Position numbers and translations under genes: made by a program. A stretch of 64,000 nucleotides of DNA, taken from contig NZ_JAHOPB010000003.1 in the NCBI RefSeq assembly GCF_019039055.1, forward strand, positions 124,001 through 188,000, written 5' to 3'. This document shows positions 34,746-42,743 of this stretch, piece after piece. This DNA comes from Reyranella humidisoli. GTDB lineage: Bacteria; Pseudomonadota; Alphaproteobacteria; Reyranellales; Reyranellaceae. Each line of letters begins with the position of its first letter. The first letter of the stretch is position 1. The notes under the pieces are model-generated. The model ran no database searches. It saw only the letters and a list, made by a program, of their open reading frames with translations, and had not been told where the DNA came from.

Positions 34746-35840
34746 ATGAAGACGATCCGCAGTGTACTGGCCGAGGCGCCGCTGGCATGGCTGCTTCTGG
34801 CCGTCCCGATTGCCGCCTGGATGCACCATGCCCGTCCCGACGCGCCGCTCCTGGTGTTCGGGCTCGCCTGCGTCGCCATCGTGCCGCTGGCCGGCCTGCT
34901 GGGCGTGGCGACGGAGAAGCTGGCGGCACGGCTGGGCGAGGGGATCGGCGGCTTTCTCAATGCGACGCTGGGCAATGCCGCCGAGCTGATCATTGCCCTT
35001 GTGGCGTTGCGCGCCGGCATGATCGACGTGGTCAAGGCGTCGCTCACGGGATCCATTATCGGCAACCTGCTGCTGGTGTTGGGTGCGGCCTTCTTGGCCG
35101 GCGGCCTGCGCCACAAGGTCCAGAGCTTCGCCACCATCGGCGTCCGCACCCAGATCGGCATGATGGCGCTGGCCGCCATCGCGATCCTGGTGCCGTCGAT
35201 CTTCGCAGCCACGGGCTCGGGTGAGATGGCGAGCCGGTCCATCACTTACAGCATCGTCGTCTCGGCCGTCCTGCTGGTGGTCTATGCGCTCAGCCTCCTG
35301 TTCCTGCTGCGCACCCATGCCCACCTGTTCCGCGGCGGGGAGCCGGCGGCCGAAGGGGAGCATCACGGCATTCCGTGGCCCGTCTCCATGACGGTCGGCG
35401 TCATGACCGGCGTCACGCTGCTGATCGTCTGGATGAGCGAGATCCTTGTCGGGACGGTGGAACATGCTTCTGCCGCCCTGGGCCTATCCAAGCTGTTCGT
35501 CGGCATCGTGGTGGTGGCTGTCGTCGGCAATGCCGCCGAGCACAGCACCGCCGTTCTGGTCGCCATGCGCAATCGCATGGAAATGGCGGTCGGCATCGCC
35601 ATCGGCAGCAGCACGCAGATCGCCCTCTTCGTGGCGCCGCTGCTGGTGCTGCTCAGCCTCTTCGTGGCGCCCGAGCCGCTCAGCCTGGCTTTCTCCGGCG
35701 TCGAGGTCTTTCTCATGCTTGCCGCCACCTTCGTCGCCTCCGTCCTGATCGTCGATGGCAAGTCGACATGGTTCACCGGCGTGCAGCTCATCGCTGTCTA
35801 TCTGGTGATGGCGATCACCGTGTTCGCGATTCCGGCCTAG
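34746..35840 (+). CDS. calcium/proton antiporter (CaCA/CAX family)
   Basis: 364-residue membrane protein with about eleven helices. The two alpha-repeats carry the acidic motifs GNAAELIIALVALRAG (about 75-90) and GNAAEHSTAVLVAMRNRMEMA (about 260-280), followed by IGSSTQIALFVAPLLVLLS, diagnostic of CAX/ChaA Ca2+:H+ exchangers. It expels Ca2+ (or Na+/K+) using the proton gradient. The ATG is 20 bp after the HdeA-like gene and the stop is 8 bp before a K+ channel gene, so it belongs to an ion and acid homeostasis operon. Confidence 0.9.
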   Translation: MKTIRSVLAEAPLAWLLLAVPIAAWMHHARPDAPLLVFGLACVAIVPLAGLLGVATEKLAARLGEGIGGFLNATLGNAAELIIALVALRAGMIDVVKASLTGSIIGNLLLVLGAAFLAGGLRHKVQSFATIGVRTQIGMMALAAIAILVPSIFAATGSGEMASRSITYSIVVSAVLLVVYALSLLFLLRTHAHLFRGGEPAAEGEHHGIPWPVSMTVGVMTGVTLLIVWMSEILVGTVEHASAALGLSKLFVGIVVVAVVGNAAEHSTAVLVAMRNRMEMAVGIAIGSSTQIALFVAPLLVLLSLFVAPEPLSLAFSGVEVFLMLAATFVASVLIVDGKSTWFTGVQLIAVYLVMAITVFAIPA

Positions 35841-35848
35841 GCGGGGCG

Positions 35849-36301
35849 ATGCTGCTGCAGTTCGTTGTCGGCGCGGCGGCCTGCGTGAGCAACATCGTCA
35901 TCCACGCCCTGGTCATGCTCGTCCTGGTGCGCGTCGCTCAGGGCGTCGCCGCGAACCCGAGACGGTCGCCATCCCTGCTTCTGACCTCGACCATGGTGGC
36001 GACAGTCTCCGTCCTGATGATGGCGCACGGTCTCGAAGTCTGCGTGTGGGCTTTGACCTACGAGATAGTGGGGGCCGTGCCTGCTGGCGCCGATGTTCTT
36101 TACTTCGCCTTCGTGAACTACACGACGCTCGGGTATGGCGACGTCGTTCCCGTCGAGCGGTGGAGGCTCATCGGACCGACGACGGCGATGTGCGGGGTGC
36201 TTATGTTCGGCTGGTCGACGGCCGTGATCTTCGAGGTTCTGCGGCAGGCGCTATCGATCGTCTCGACGACGCCACGGCGAGGTATCAGGGCCGGAGATTG
36301 A
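35849..36301 (+). CDS. two-transmembrane potassium channel-like protein
   Basis: 150-residue membrane protein. The pore loop FAFVNYTTLGYGDVVPVERW contains the K+ selectivity filter T-L-G-Y-G-D (about 88-95). Hydrophobic segments before it (about 1-30 and 48-75) and one after (IGPTTAMCGVLMFGWSTAVIF) suggest three helices, one more than a minimal KcsA-type pore. ATG 35849 lies 8 bp after the antiporter stop; the longer frame upstream is antiporter overlap. No ligand-binding RCK domain is attached. Confidence 0.8.
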   Translation: MLLQFVVGAAACVSNIVIHALVMLVLVRVAQGVAANPRRSPSLLLTSTMVATVSVLMMAHGLEVCVWALTYEIVGAVPAGADVLYFAFVNYTTLGYGDVVPVERWRLIGPTTAMCGVLMFGWSTAVIFEVLRQALSIVSTTPRRGIRAGD

Positions 36302-36356
36302 GCCTCCCGGGCCCTGATCGCGCCTTTCGCGTCCGGATGGCGAGGGCCTGAGTTCC

Positions 36357-37136
36357 ATGTTATCGTGCATGGTGAATGAGATTACGAACTTAGGTCGGCC
36401 GCCGGTTCTTGGAACGTCGCAAAGGACCAAGGCCGCCCTGAGTCTGCCCTGCGACGCCTGTATTGGCAGGACGCTGAATTTGTGCCGGCCGTTGGACGAT
36501 TCGCGCCTGCAGCACATGCTTTCCCTCGGTGGCGTGCGGCACTGGAAGAGGCATGAAACGCTCTTTCGCGCTGGCGATCCGATGGGTGCTTTCTTCAAGA
36601 TCCGCAAAGGCATCGTCGCGGTTTCGCACACGCTCGATGACGGCCGTCGCCAAATCGTGGCCTTGCGCGCGCCCGGTGATTGCGTCGGCTACCTCGACGA
36701 AAATGGTGCGTATGCCTTCGAGGGGGAGGCCCTGACCGACGTGGAGGCCTGCGCCTTCGATCGACGCAAGTTCGATGTCTTTGCCTCACAACACCCGGAC
36801 CTGGCGGCGGCCCTCGCCGAGGCCCTGTCGAGCGCGTTGAAACAGACTGGTGTCCTGACACTTGTACTCGGGCAACTCCGGTCGACGGAGCGGGTGGCGC
36901 ATTTCCTGGCCGCGATCAGCGCGCTCTATGCCGAGCGGCATGTGTCCGCGGCCCAACCCCTGACGCTGCACATGGGGCGGAACGAGATTGCGGACTATCT
37001 CGGCCTCACGATCGAAACCGTCAGCCGGTCGATCGGTAAGCTCAAGAGCCGCAACATCATCGCCCTGGTCGAGAGCGGCGAGGTCGTGATCCTGGATTTC
37101 AATCGACTTCGCGAGGCCGGCAAGGTGACGTCCTAG
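36357..37136 (+). CDS. Crp/Fnr-family oxygen-responsive regulator (FnrN/FixK-like)
   Basis: 259 residues. The N-terminal cysteines C32-x2-C35-x7-C43 plus a core cysteine Cys132 (DVEACAFDRR) match the FnrN/FnrL arrangement for an O2-labile [4Fe-4S] cluster. A cyclic-nucleotide-type beta-roll (about 45-140) and dimer helix (150-185) follow. The C-terminal HTH recognition helix has E220-T-V-S-R224, the E-x-x-S-R signature that reads TTGAT half-sites. The flanking genes carry six such boxes, so it is probably the local activator. No box was seen in its own 55-bp leader; it may be read from the channel operon. Confidence 0.88.
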   Translation: MLSCMVNEITNLGRPPVLGTSQRTKAALSLPCDACIGRTLNLCRPLDDSRLQHMLSLGGVRHWKRHETLFRAGDPMGAFFKIRKGIVAVSHTLDDGRRQIVALRAPGDCVGYLDENGAYAFEGEALTDVEACAFDRRKFDVFASQHPDLAAALAEALSSALKQTGVLTLVLGQLRSTERVAHFLAAISALYAERHVSAAQPLTLHMGRNEIADYLGLTIETVSRSIGKLKSRNIIALVESGEVVILDFNRLREAGKVTS

Positions 37137-37180
37137 AGCTGTGCGCGGAGAGGTCTTCACAATCCGATCGCACCGGTGGT

Positions 37181-37194
37181 TTGATTTTGGTCAA
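37181..37194 (+). promoter_or_regulatory. FNR/FixK-like box upstream of Tat-exported protein
   Basis: TTGATTTTGGTCAA, 107 bp before ATG 37302. Good TTGAT-N4-RTCAA match; no clear -10 at class II spacing. Confidence 0.6.
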
Positions 37195-37301
37195 GGACAG
37201 GCGTTGACCCGTAGCTGAAGCTTGCTGTCCTGGCATGCGATCCACTGGCCGGGCAGGCTTGGGAAGCAGCCGTACTTTCAACCCGAGGGGAGAGACCGAC
37301 A

Positions 37302-37937
37302 ATGACCCATTCATCCCGCCGTACCGCACTGAAGCTGATGGCTGGCGGCACGCTTGCCGCAACCGGTATGGCCGCGTTCGCCACGACGGCCTCGGCGCAG
37401 GAGTTCGTGGTCACCAACAACTACCAGAACTTCAAGCGCGGCAAGATCGACGGGCTGCATCCGGATCGCCGCGTCCTCAACATCACCTGGGAGGATATGG
37501 GACGCATCAAGATGCGCGCTGCCGACCTGGTCACCAACTACTCGTCGCTGCGCGAGGGCATGATCGTCGATTGCAACTACTTCGACTATATCGACGTGCT
37601 GATCGCCAAGAAGTCTCCGCAGACGGACGCTCAAGCCAAGTCTTTGATCGAGAAAGGTGCGCAACTCACCGGAATTCCAGGCGCGCGTGAGCCGATCCGC
37701 ATGTGGAGCATGTCGGGCATGGTCACCCAGGTGTCGCCGGCCAGCGGTGGCCTGTCGATTATCAACGCGTCGAACGGCCGGCCGGAAGAGCCGTCGCCCA
37801 ACAGCGGCGAGGTCATCACCCTGCCGCAGATCCAGACCGCGGCCGGCAAGCAGGCGCTGGGCACCCTGAAGCCCGGCGACATCGTCAACACGGTCTGGAC
37901 CCACCAGACCGCCATCGCCGTGAAGATCATCCGCTAG
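37302..37937 (+). CDS. Tat-exported periplasmic protein of unknown function
   Basis: 211 residues, not recognised. MTHSSRRTALKLMAGGTLAA is a twin-arginine signal, cleaved near ASAQE (about 34). The mature protein looks all-beta. Two similar strand pairs occur: LREGMIVDCNYFDYIDVLIAK (about 83-103) and LKPGDIVNTVWTHQTAIAVKI (about 190-210), suggesting an internal duplication. The Tat route implies a cofactor or folded export, but no cofactor motif is visible. GAGGGGAGAGA precedes the ATG; FNR-like box upstream and terminator downstream make it monocistronic. Confidence 0.65.
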   Translation: MTHSSRRTALKLMAGGTLAATGMAAFATTASAQEFVVTNNYQNFKRGKIDGLHPDRRVLNITWEDMGRIKMRAADLVTNYSSLREGMIVDCNYFDYIDVLIAKKSPQTDAQAKSLIEKGAQLTGIPGAREPIRMWSMSGMVTQVSPASGGLSIINASNGRPEEPSPNSGEVITLPQIQTAAGKQALGTLKPGDIVNTVWTHQTAIAVKIIR

Positions 37938-37974
37938 GACGGCGGTCGCCGATTCAGGCGGCAGTGCCATAATG

Positions 37975-38009
37975 CCGGGCGTTGCAGACCATGCAGCGCC
38001 CGGTTCTTT
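37975..38009 (+). terminator. intrinsic terminator after Tat-exported protein gene
   Basis: 12-bp stem with one G-U pair (37975-37986 with 37992-38003), 5-base loop, followed by TTCTTT. Confidence 0.72.
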
Positions 38010-38029
38010 GTGGAATGCTGTGCGAGCGG

Positions 38030-38043
38030 TTGACCAAAATCAA
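38030..38043 (+). promoter_or_regulatory. FNR/FixK-like box upstream of PPK2 gene
   Basis: TTGACCAAAATCAA. Centre is 62 bp before ATG 38099; GATAGC at 38064-38069 is 30 bp downstream of the centre and may be the -10. Confidence 0.65.
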
Positions 38044-38098
38044 AGGCTGCATGGATTATCGAGGATAGCCTCTTCCCTTCACACCCATCGAGGTGCGT

Positions 38099-38917
38099 AT
38101 GGCCAAGAAGAATGATGCCGGCACCGGCAATGGTCCGGACAAGTTGAAGCGCAAGGTCTACGAGAAGGAATTGCGCGAGCTGCAGGTCGAGCTTTGCCGC
38201 CTGCAGGAGTGGATCAAGGTCTCCGGCGAGCGCGTGATCATCGTGCTGGAGGGACGCGACGCGGCGGGCAAGGGCGGGACCATCAAGGCCCTGACCGAGC
38301 GTGTCAGCCCGCGGGTGTTCCGCGTCGTCGCGCTGCCGGCGCCGTCCGACCGCGAGAAATCGCAGATGTACGCCCAGCGCTACGCCGAGAAGTTCCCGGC
38401 CGGCGGCGAGATCGTGATCTTCGACCGCAGCTGGTACAACCGCGCCGGCGTCGAATACGTGATGGGCTTCTGTACGCCCGAACAGCACCAGCGCTTCCTC
38501 GAGATCTGCCCTATCTTCGAGAAATTCGTCATCGACGGCGGCATGCGGCTCATCAAGATCTGGCTGGAGGTCGGGCAGGAGGAGCAGGACCGGCGTTTCA
38601 GGGCGCGGATCGAGGATCCCGTGCGCCAGTGGAAGCTGAGCCCGATGGACGTCGAGTCCTACTCACGCTGGTACGACTACTCCCGGGCGCGCGACCTGAT
38701 GTTCCAGTACACCGACTCCGAACACTCGCCTTGGCACATCGTCCATTCAGACGACAAGAAGCGCGCGCGCCTGAACGTGATCGCGCACATCCTGTCGCAG
38801 ATTCCCTACAAGAAGGTCGATCGCGCCAGGGTGAAGCTGCCGTCGCGCTCCGACAAGCGCGCCTACGATGACCGGGCCTCGATCGCCGATCGTCGTTACG
38901 TCTCACAGAAATACTAG
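38099..38917 (+). CDS. ppk2: polyphosphate kinase 2
   Basis: 272-residue single-domain PPK2 that moves phosphate between inorganic polyphosphate and nucleoside di- or triphosphates. Walker A is EGRDAAGKGGTIK (51-63); the Walker B/lid start is IVIFDRSWYNRAGVE (105-119); later KIWLEVGQEEQDRRFRAR and the YDYSRARDLM motif match PPK2. ATG 38099 with GAGGTG upstream is preferred to the GTG two codons earlier. Controlled by its own FNR-like box, implying polyphosphate-driven nucleotide supply when O2 falls (inference). Confidence 0.92.
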   Translation: MAKKNDAGTGNGPDKLKRKVYEKELRELQVELCRLQEWIKVSGERVIIVLEGRDAAGKGGTIKALTERVSPRVFRVVALPAPSDREKSQMYAQRYAEKFPAGGEIVIFDRSWYNRAGVEYVMGFCTPEQHQRFLEICPIFEKFVIDGGMRLIKIWLEVGQEEQDRRFRARIEDPVRQWKLSPMDVESYSRWYDYSRARDLMFQYTDSEHSPWHIVHSDDKKRARLNVIAHILSQIPYKKVDRARVKLPSRSDKRAYDDRASIADRRYVSQKY

Positions 38918-38951
38918 GCGTAAACACTTCATTTCATCCGGGGAGTTGAGG

Positions 38952-39389
38952 ATGTCCAAGCTGCTGAGTGTCAAGGAACTGCACATAAAGCTTGCCGAAG
39001 CGGAGGGCGCCAAGGCGTCGGCTGCGCTGAAGGCTCAGGCGGCGGAAGAGGCCGAGAAGAAGGCCTTCATCGAGCACCTGCTTGCGCCGTCGGGATTGAC
39101 CGACGAGCAGGCAAGCGAGAAGGCCTCGCTCATCATCGGCCGCGCGATGGACAACGGCCTGACTTCCGTCCAGGTGCTGCGCTTCCCCAACCATATCTGT
39201 ACCGACAGCGGCCGGGCGATCAATCAGGTGGAGGAGGGCTGGGAGAAAACGCTCACCGGACTTCCCAAGGAAATCTACGAGTTCTGGAAGCGCAAGCTGC
39301 GGCCGCTCGGCTACCACATCCGCTATCACATCGTCGACTATCCAGGCGGCATGCCGGGCGATGTCGCGATCACGCTGAGCTGGGGATGA
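38952..39389 (+). CDS. conserved-looking protein of unknown function
   Basis: 145 residues, not recognised. The N-terminal third (about 5-45) is an Ala/Glu/Lys-rich helix, likely coiled coil. The rest contains VLRFPNHICTDSGRAINQVEEGWEK and a C-terminal LGYHIRYHIVDYPGGMPGDV strand region, with only one cysteine. No signal peptide. GGGAGTTGAGG lies before ATG 38952. It follows ppk2 by 34 bp and overlaps the next gene, so all three are probably one transcript. Confidence 0.65.
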   Translation: MSKLLSVKELHIKLAEAEGAKASAALKAQAAEEAEKKAFIEHLLAPSGLTDEQASEKASLIIGRAMDNGLTSVQVLRFPNHICTDSGRAINQVEEGWEKTLTGLPKEIYEFWKRKLRPLGYHIRYHIVDYPGGMPGDVAITLSWG

Positions 39390-39790
39390 TGGTGAATATC
39401 CATATCCAGTCGAGACGGGTATTCGTCGCCGGGATACTGGCGTCGCTGAGTTCGGCTGGTTTTGCCCAATCGGCGGGGAGCATCTTCGTCGGAACCTGGA
39501 AGGGCGACGTTCCCGGCATCGGCGAGGCCACCCTTATCGTCACCTCGATCGGTGCCGGCGGACGCGTGGAAGGCAGGATGGAGTTCGCGCCTCAGGGCTT
39601 CGTCTCGACCTTCGGCGACAAGCCTGACTCGATCAAGCGCATCAATCAGGGCATCGTTGCCGATGGCACGCTCACGATCGAAGCTGCGCTCGGCGGACGA
39701 TACGTGCTCCGGCGCAATGGCGATGCGCTGAGTGGCCGATATATCCGGGGCACGACCATGGACGTGCCGGTGACCTTCAAGAAATCCTGA
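39386..39790 (+). CDS. small exported protein of unknown function
   Basis: 134 residues. Signal peptide with an SRRVFVAGILASL start and cleavage near GFAQS (about 28), so Tat or Sec export. The mature ~106 residues form alternating beta strands (GTWKGDVPGIGEATLIVTSI, GRMEFAPQGF, RYVLRRNGDALSGRYIRG), a lipocalin-like or beta-barrel pattern, often seen in small ligand-binding domains. ATG 39386 overlaps the stop of the preceding gene; ATG 39389 is an alternative. It ends 3 bp from the convergent acyl kinase gene. Confidence 0.65.
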   Translation: MMVNIHIQSRRVFVAGILASLSSAGFAQSAGSIFVGTWKGDVPGIGEATLIVTSIGAGGRVEGRMEFAPQGFVSTFGDKPDSIKRINQGIVADGTLTIEAALGGRYVLRRNGDALSGRYIRGTTMDVPVTFKKS

Positions 39791-39793
39791 CGG

Positions 39794-40975
39794 TCAGCCG
39801 CGCAGCGCCGCCCGTGTGTAGCGGGCGATCATGCGTTGCTCGTCGGTCGGCACGACCCAGGCCGATACGGCCGCGCTGTCGACGCTGATGCGGCCGTTGC
39901 CGGCGGCGTTGAGCGCCGGGTCGAGCTTCAGCCCAAGCCAGGCGCAGCCGGCGGATATCTCGGCACGCGTTGCGGGGTCGCGTTCGCCGATGCCGGCAGT
40001 GAAGACGATGCCGTCGACCCCACCCAGCGCGGCCGCGAGCGATCCGATTTCCCGGACGATGCGATAGACGAAAAGGTCGATGGCCTCGCGCGCTTCCGGC
40101 GCCGCCGAGGCGCGCAGGGTGCGCATGTCGGATGAGATGCCCGACACGCCCAGGAGCCCGGACTTGCGATAGAGCAAATCCTCGATGCCTGTGGCGTCGA
40201 GGCCTCGTTCCTTCAGCAGGTAGAGCAGGACCCCCGGATCGAGTGCGCCGGTGCGGGTGCCCATCATCAGCCCGTCGACCGCCGTGAACCCCATGGTGCT
40301 GGCGACGCTGCGACCGTCGCGTACGGCGCACAGGCTGGCGCCATTGCCGAGATGGGCAATGATCAGCCGGGACTTCGCCAGCTCCGGCTGGATCTCCTTC
40401 AGGCGGGCCATGACATAGTCGTAGGACAGGCCGTGGAATCCGTAGCGACGCACGCCGTCCGCGGTCAGTTCGCGCGGCAGGGCGAACTTCTGGGCGAGTG
40501 CCGGTTGGCTGCGATGGAAGGCGGTGTCGAAGCAGGCGATTTGCGGCAGGTGCGGGGTTGCTTTCAGAATCGCCGCGATGGGCGCCAGATTGTGCGGCTG
40601 GTGCAGTGGCGCGAGCGGCACGAGCTTCCGAAGCTCGGTGAGGACGGCTGCGTCGATCCGTGTCGGCGCGGCGTAGGCGGTTCCGCCATGTACGACCCGG
40701 TGGCCGAACGCCAGTACGTGCCGGCCGGACAGCAGCTCGCGCCCTGCGGACATGATCTCATCGGTAGCGCCATGGTGATCGAGCGTACCGTCCCGCCAGT
40801 CCTTCTCGGCGACGAGCGTGCCGTCCGCCTTGAATGCCTGAAGGCGGGGGCTGGTGCCGATGCCTTCGACCTGGCCGTGAAAGAGTTGCGTGCCGTCGTC
40901 ATGGGCATCGTAGATCGCGAACTTGATGCTCGACGAGCCGGCGTTGAGGACGGCAATGCAGCCGATCTTGTCCAT
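39794..40975 (-). CDS. ackA: acetate/propionate/butyrate-type kinase (AckA family)
   Basis: 393 residues forming ATP from acyl-phosphate and ADP. Family marks: IAVLNAGSSSIKFAIYD (phosphate loop), FGHRVVHGG, FDTAFH, LPRELTADGVRRYGFHGLSYDYV, IIAHLGNGASLCAVRDGRSVASTMGFTAVDGLMMGTRTGALDPG, and DGIVFTAGIGE. ATG 40975 is chosen, 10 bp after the enoyl reductase stop; a 14-codon upstream extension overlaps that gene. Last gene of the operon DUF3141-phosphotransacylase-FabI-kinase. Acetate is the default substrate, but the context leaves propionate or butyrate open. Confidence 0.92.
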   Translation of the reverse strand: MDKIGCIAVLNAGSSSIKFAIYDAHDDGTQLFHGQVEGIGTSPRLQAFKADGTLVAEKDWRDGTLDHHGATDEIMSAGRELLSGRHVLAFGHRVVHGGTAYAAPTRIDAAVLTELRKLVPLAPLHQPHNLAPIAAILKATPHLPQIACFDTAFHRSQPALAQKFALPRELTADGVRRYGFHGLSYDYVMARLKEIQPELAKSRLIIAHLGNGASLCAVRDGRSVASTMGFTAVDGLMMGTRTGALDPGVLLYLLKERGLDATGIEDLLYRKSGLLGVSGISSDMRTLRASAAPEAREAIDLFVYRIVREIGSLAAALGGVDGIVFTAGIGERDPATRAEISAGCAWLGLKLDPALNAAGNGRISVDSAAVSAWVVPTDEQRMIARYTRAALRG

Positions 40976-40985
40976 GCCTTGTTCC

Positions 40986-41765
40986 TCAGGCGACGATGTT
41001 CGTGCCGCCATCGACATAGACCGTACCGCCGGTCACGCGCTGCGCGAAGGGAGTGGCGAGATAGGCGCAGGTATAGCCCACGTCCATGATGTCCACGAGC
41101 TCGCCCAGCGGCGCCTTCTTCGCGGCCTCGTTGAGCAGCAGTTCGAAATCCTTGAGGCCCGAGGCGGCACGTGTCTTCAGCGGGCCGGGTGAGATCGCAT
41201 GGACGCGGATGCGCTGGGGCCCGAGCTCGTAGGCGAGATAGCGGCAGGAGGCTTCGAGCGCGGCCTTTACCGGGCCCATGACGTTGTAGTTCGGCACGAC
41301 GCGATTGGCGCCGTAGTAGCTCATGGCGAACATCGTGCCGCCGTCCTTCATCAGCGGTGCGGCGAGGCGCGACATGCGGATGAAGGAATGACAGGAAATG
41401 TCCATCGCCTTGGCGAATCCTTCGGCCGAGCAGTCTAGCAGGCCGCCCTGCAGGTCGTTCATCGGCGCGAATGCGATGGAGTGGACCAGTATGTCGAGCT
41501 GGCCCCATGTTTTGCCGATCCGGTCGAACACCGCTTCGAGCTGCCCCGGTTCGGCGACGTTCAGCTCGGCCGTAATCGGCGCCTCCAGCTCCTGCGCCAG
41601 GGGCTCGACATACTTGCGCGCCTTTTCGTTCAGCCATGTCACGGCGAGATCGGCGCCGGCCTCGCGGAAGGCCTTGGCACAGCCGTAGGCGATGGATTGG
41701 TCGTTGGCGATGCCGACGACCAGGGCCTTCTTGCCGGTGAGGACGGGACGGATCTGCTCGTTCAT
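40986..41765 (-). CDS. fabI: NADH-dependent enoyl-ACP (or enoyl-CoA) reductase FabI
   Basis: 259-residue short-chain reductase with FabI-specific features: GKKALVVGIANDQSIAYGCAK (NAD site), LDILVHSIAFAP, SYYGANRVVPNYNVMGPVKAALE with the catalytic Tyr-x6-Lys, and SPGPLKTRAASGL. It normally reduces trans-2-enoyl-ACP in fatty acid synthesis. Its place between phosphotransacylase and acyl kinase genes is unusual and suggests a dedicated role, perhaps on short enoyl thioesters as an NADH sink. Gaps of 6 and 10 bp to its neighbours show one operon. Confidence 0.9.
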   Translation of the reverse strand: MNEQIRPVLTGKKALVVGIANDQSIAYGCAKAFREAGADLAVTWLNEKARKYVEPLAQELEAPITAELNVAEPGQLEAVFDRIGKTWGQLDILVHSIAFAPMNDLQGGLLDCSAEGFAKAMDISCHSFIRMSRLAAPLMKDGGTMFAMSYYGANRVVPNYNVMGPVKAALEASCRYLAYELGPQRIRVHAISPGPLKTRAASGLKDFELLLNEAAKKAPLGELVDIMDVGYTCAYLATPFAQRVTGGTVYVDGGTNIVA

Positions 41766-41771
41766 GTTTCC

Positions 41772-42725
41772 TCAGGGGATTACGGAAGCTGCACTCGCCC
41801 GTCGCGCCGCAGCGACGAGGCAGGCCACGGCACAGGAGGCGAGACGCGTCGTCACCGAGTCGGCCCGGCTCGTCAGGATGATCGGAACGCGGGCGCCCAG
41901 AACGATGCCCGCGGCATCGGCGCCGGCCAGGAAGGAGAGGCTCTTGGCCAGCATGTTGCCGGCCTCCAGGTCAGGCACGATCAGCACGTCGGCGCGGCCC
42001 GCCACCGGCGAGACGATGTTCTTGATGGCGGCCGCTTCGACGCTGATCGCATTGTCGAGCGCCAGGGGGCCATCGAGGATGCCGCCTTTGATCTGGCCGC
42101 GCTCGGCCATCTTGCACAGCGCCGCGGCATCGATCGTCGAGGCGACCTTGGCACTCACCGTTTCCATGGCGCTCAGGATCGCAACGCGCGGCTGGGTGAC
42201 GTCCAGCGCATGTGCGAGGTCGATGGCGTTCTGGACGATGTCGACCTTGTCTTCCAGAGTCGGCGCGATGTTCACGGCGGCGTCGGAGATGATGAGCGCC
42301 TGGCCGTGGCCGGGCACGTCCATGACGAAGCAATGGCTGATGCGGCGCGCGGTCCGGATGCCGCTCGTCCGCGACACCACGGCACCCATCAGCTCGTCTG
42401 TATGCAGGCTGCCCTTCATCAGCGCCTCGGCGCGCCCGCAGCGCACCAGTTCGACCGCCTTGGCGGCCGAATCGTGACTGTGGGCCGAGTCGACGATCTC
42501 GAAGGATCCGATATCGAGGGATGCCTTGTGCGCGACGTCGAGGATGCGTGCCGACGGTCCGACGAGGATGGGCTTCAGGAGACCGTTGCCGGCTGCCTGT
42601 ACGGCGCTCTCCAGCGAGACCGCGTCGCACGGATGGGCGACGGCGGTCAGCATCGGTGGATGCTTTCGCGCCACGGCAATCAGCCGGTCGTACTTTTCGT
42701 GCGGCTGTGCCGTCAGTGTCGTCAC
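41772..42725 (-). CDS. phosphate acetyl/butyryltransferase (enoyl-CoA hydratase/Pta family, transferase part only)
   Basis: 317-residue phosphotransacylase converting acyl-CoA plus phosphate to acyl-phosphate. Family marks: ALMKGSLHTDELMGAVV, RISHCFVMDVPGHGQALIISDAAVNI, and VLIVPDLEAGNMLAKSLSFLAGADAAGIVLGA. Related proteins often carry an N-terminal MaoC-type hydratase domain; this one does not. Start is GTG 42723-42725 with AGAGAGGAT seven bases upstream. It precedes fabI by 6 bp and follows DUF3141 by 18 bp. Confidence 0.9.
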   Translation of the reverse strand: MTTLTAQPHEKYDRLIAVARKHPPMLTAVAHPCDAVSLESAVQAAGNGLLKPILVGPSARILDVAHKASLDIGSFEIVDSAHSHDSAAKAVELVRCGRAEALMKGSLHTDELMGAVVSRTSGIRTARRISHCFVMDVPGHGQALIISDAAVNIAPTLEDKVDIVQNAIDLAHALDVTQPRVAILSAMETVSAKVASTIDAAALCKMAERGQIKGGILDGPLALDNAISVEAAAIKNIVSPVAGRADVLIVPDLEAGNMLAKSLSFLAGADAAGIVLGARVPIILTSRADSVTTRLASCAVACLVAAARRASAASVIP

Positions 42726-42743
42726 GTCAGATCCTCTCTGTCA

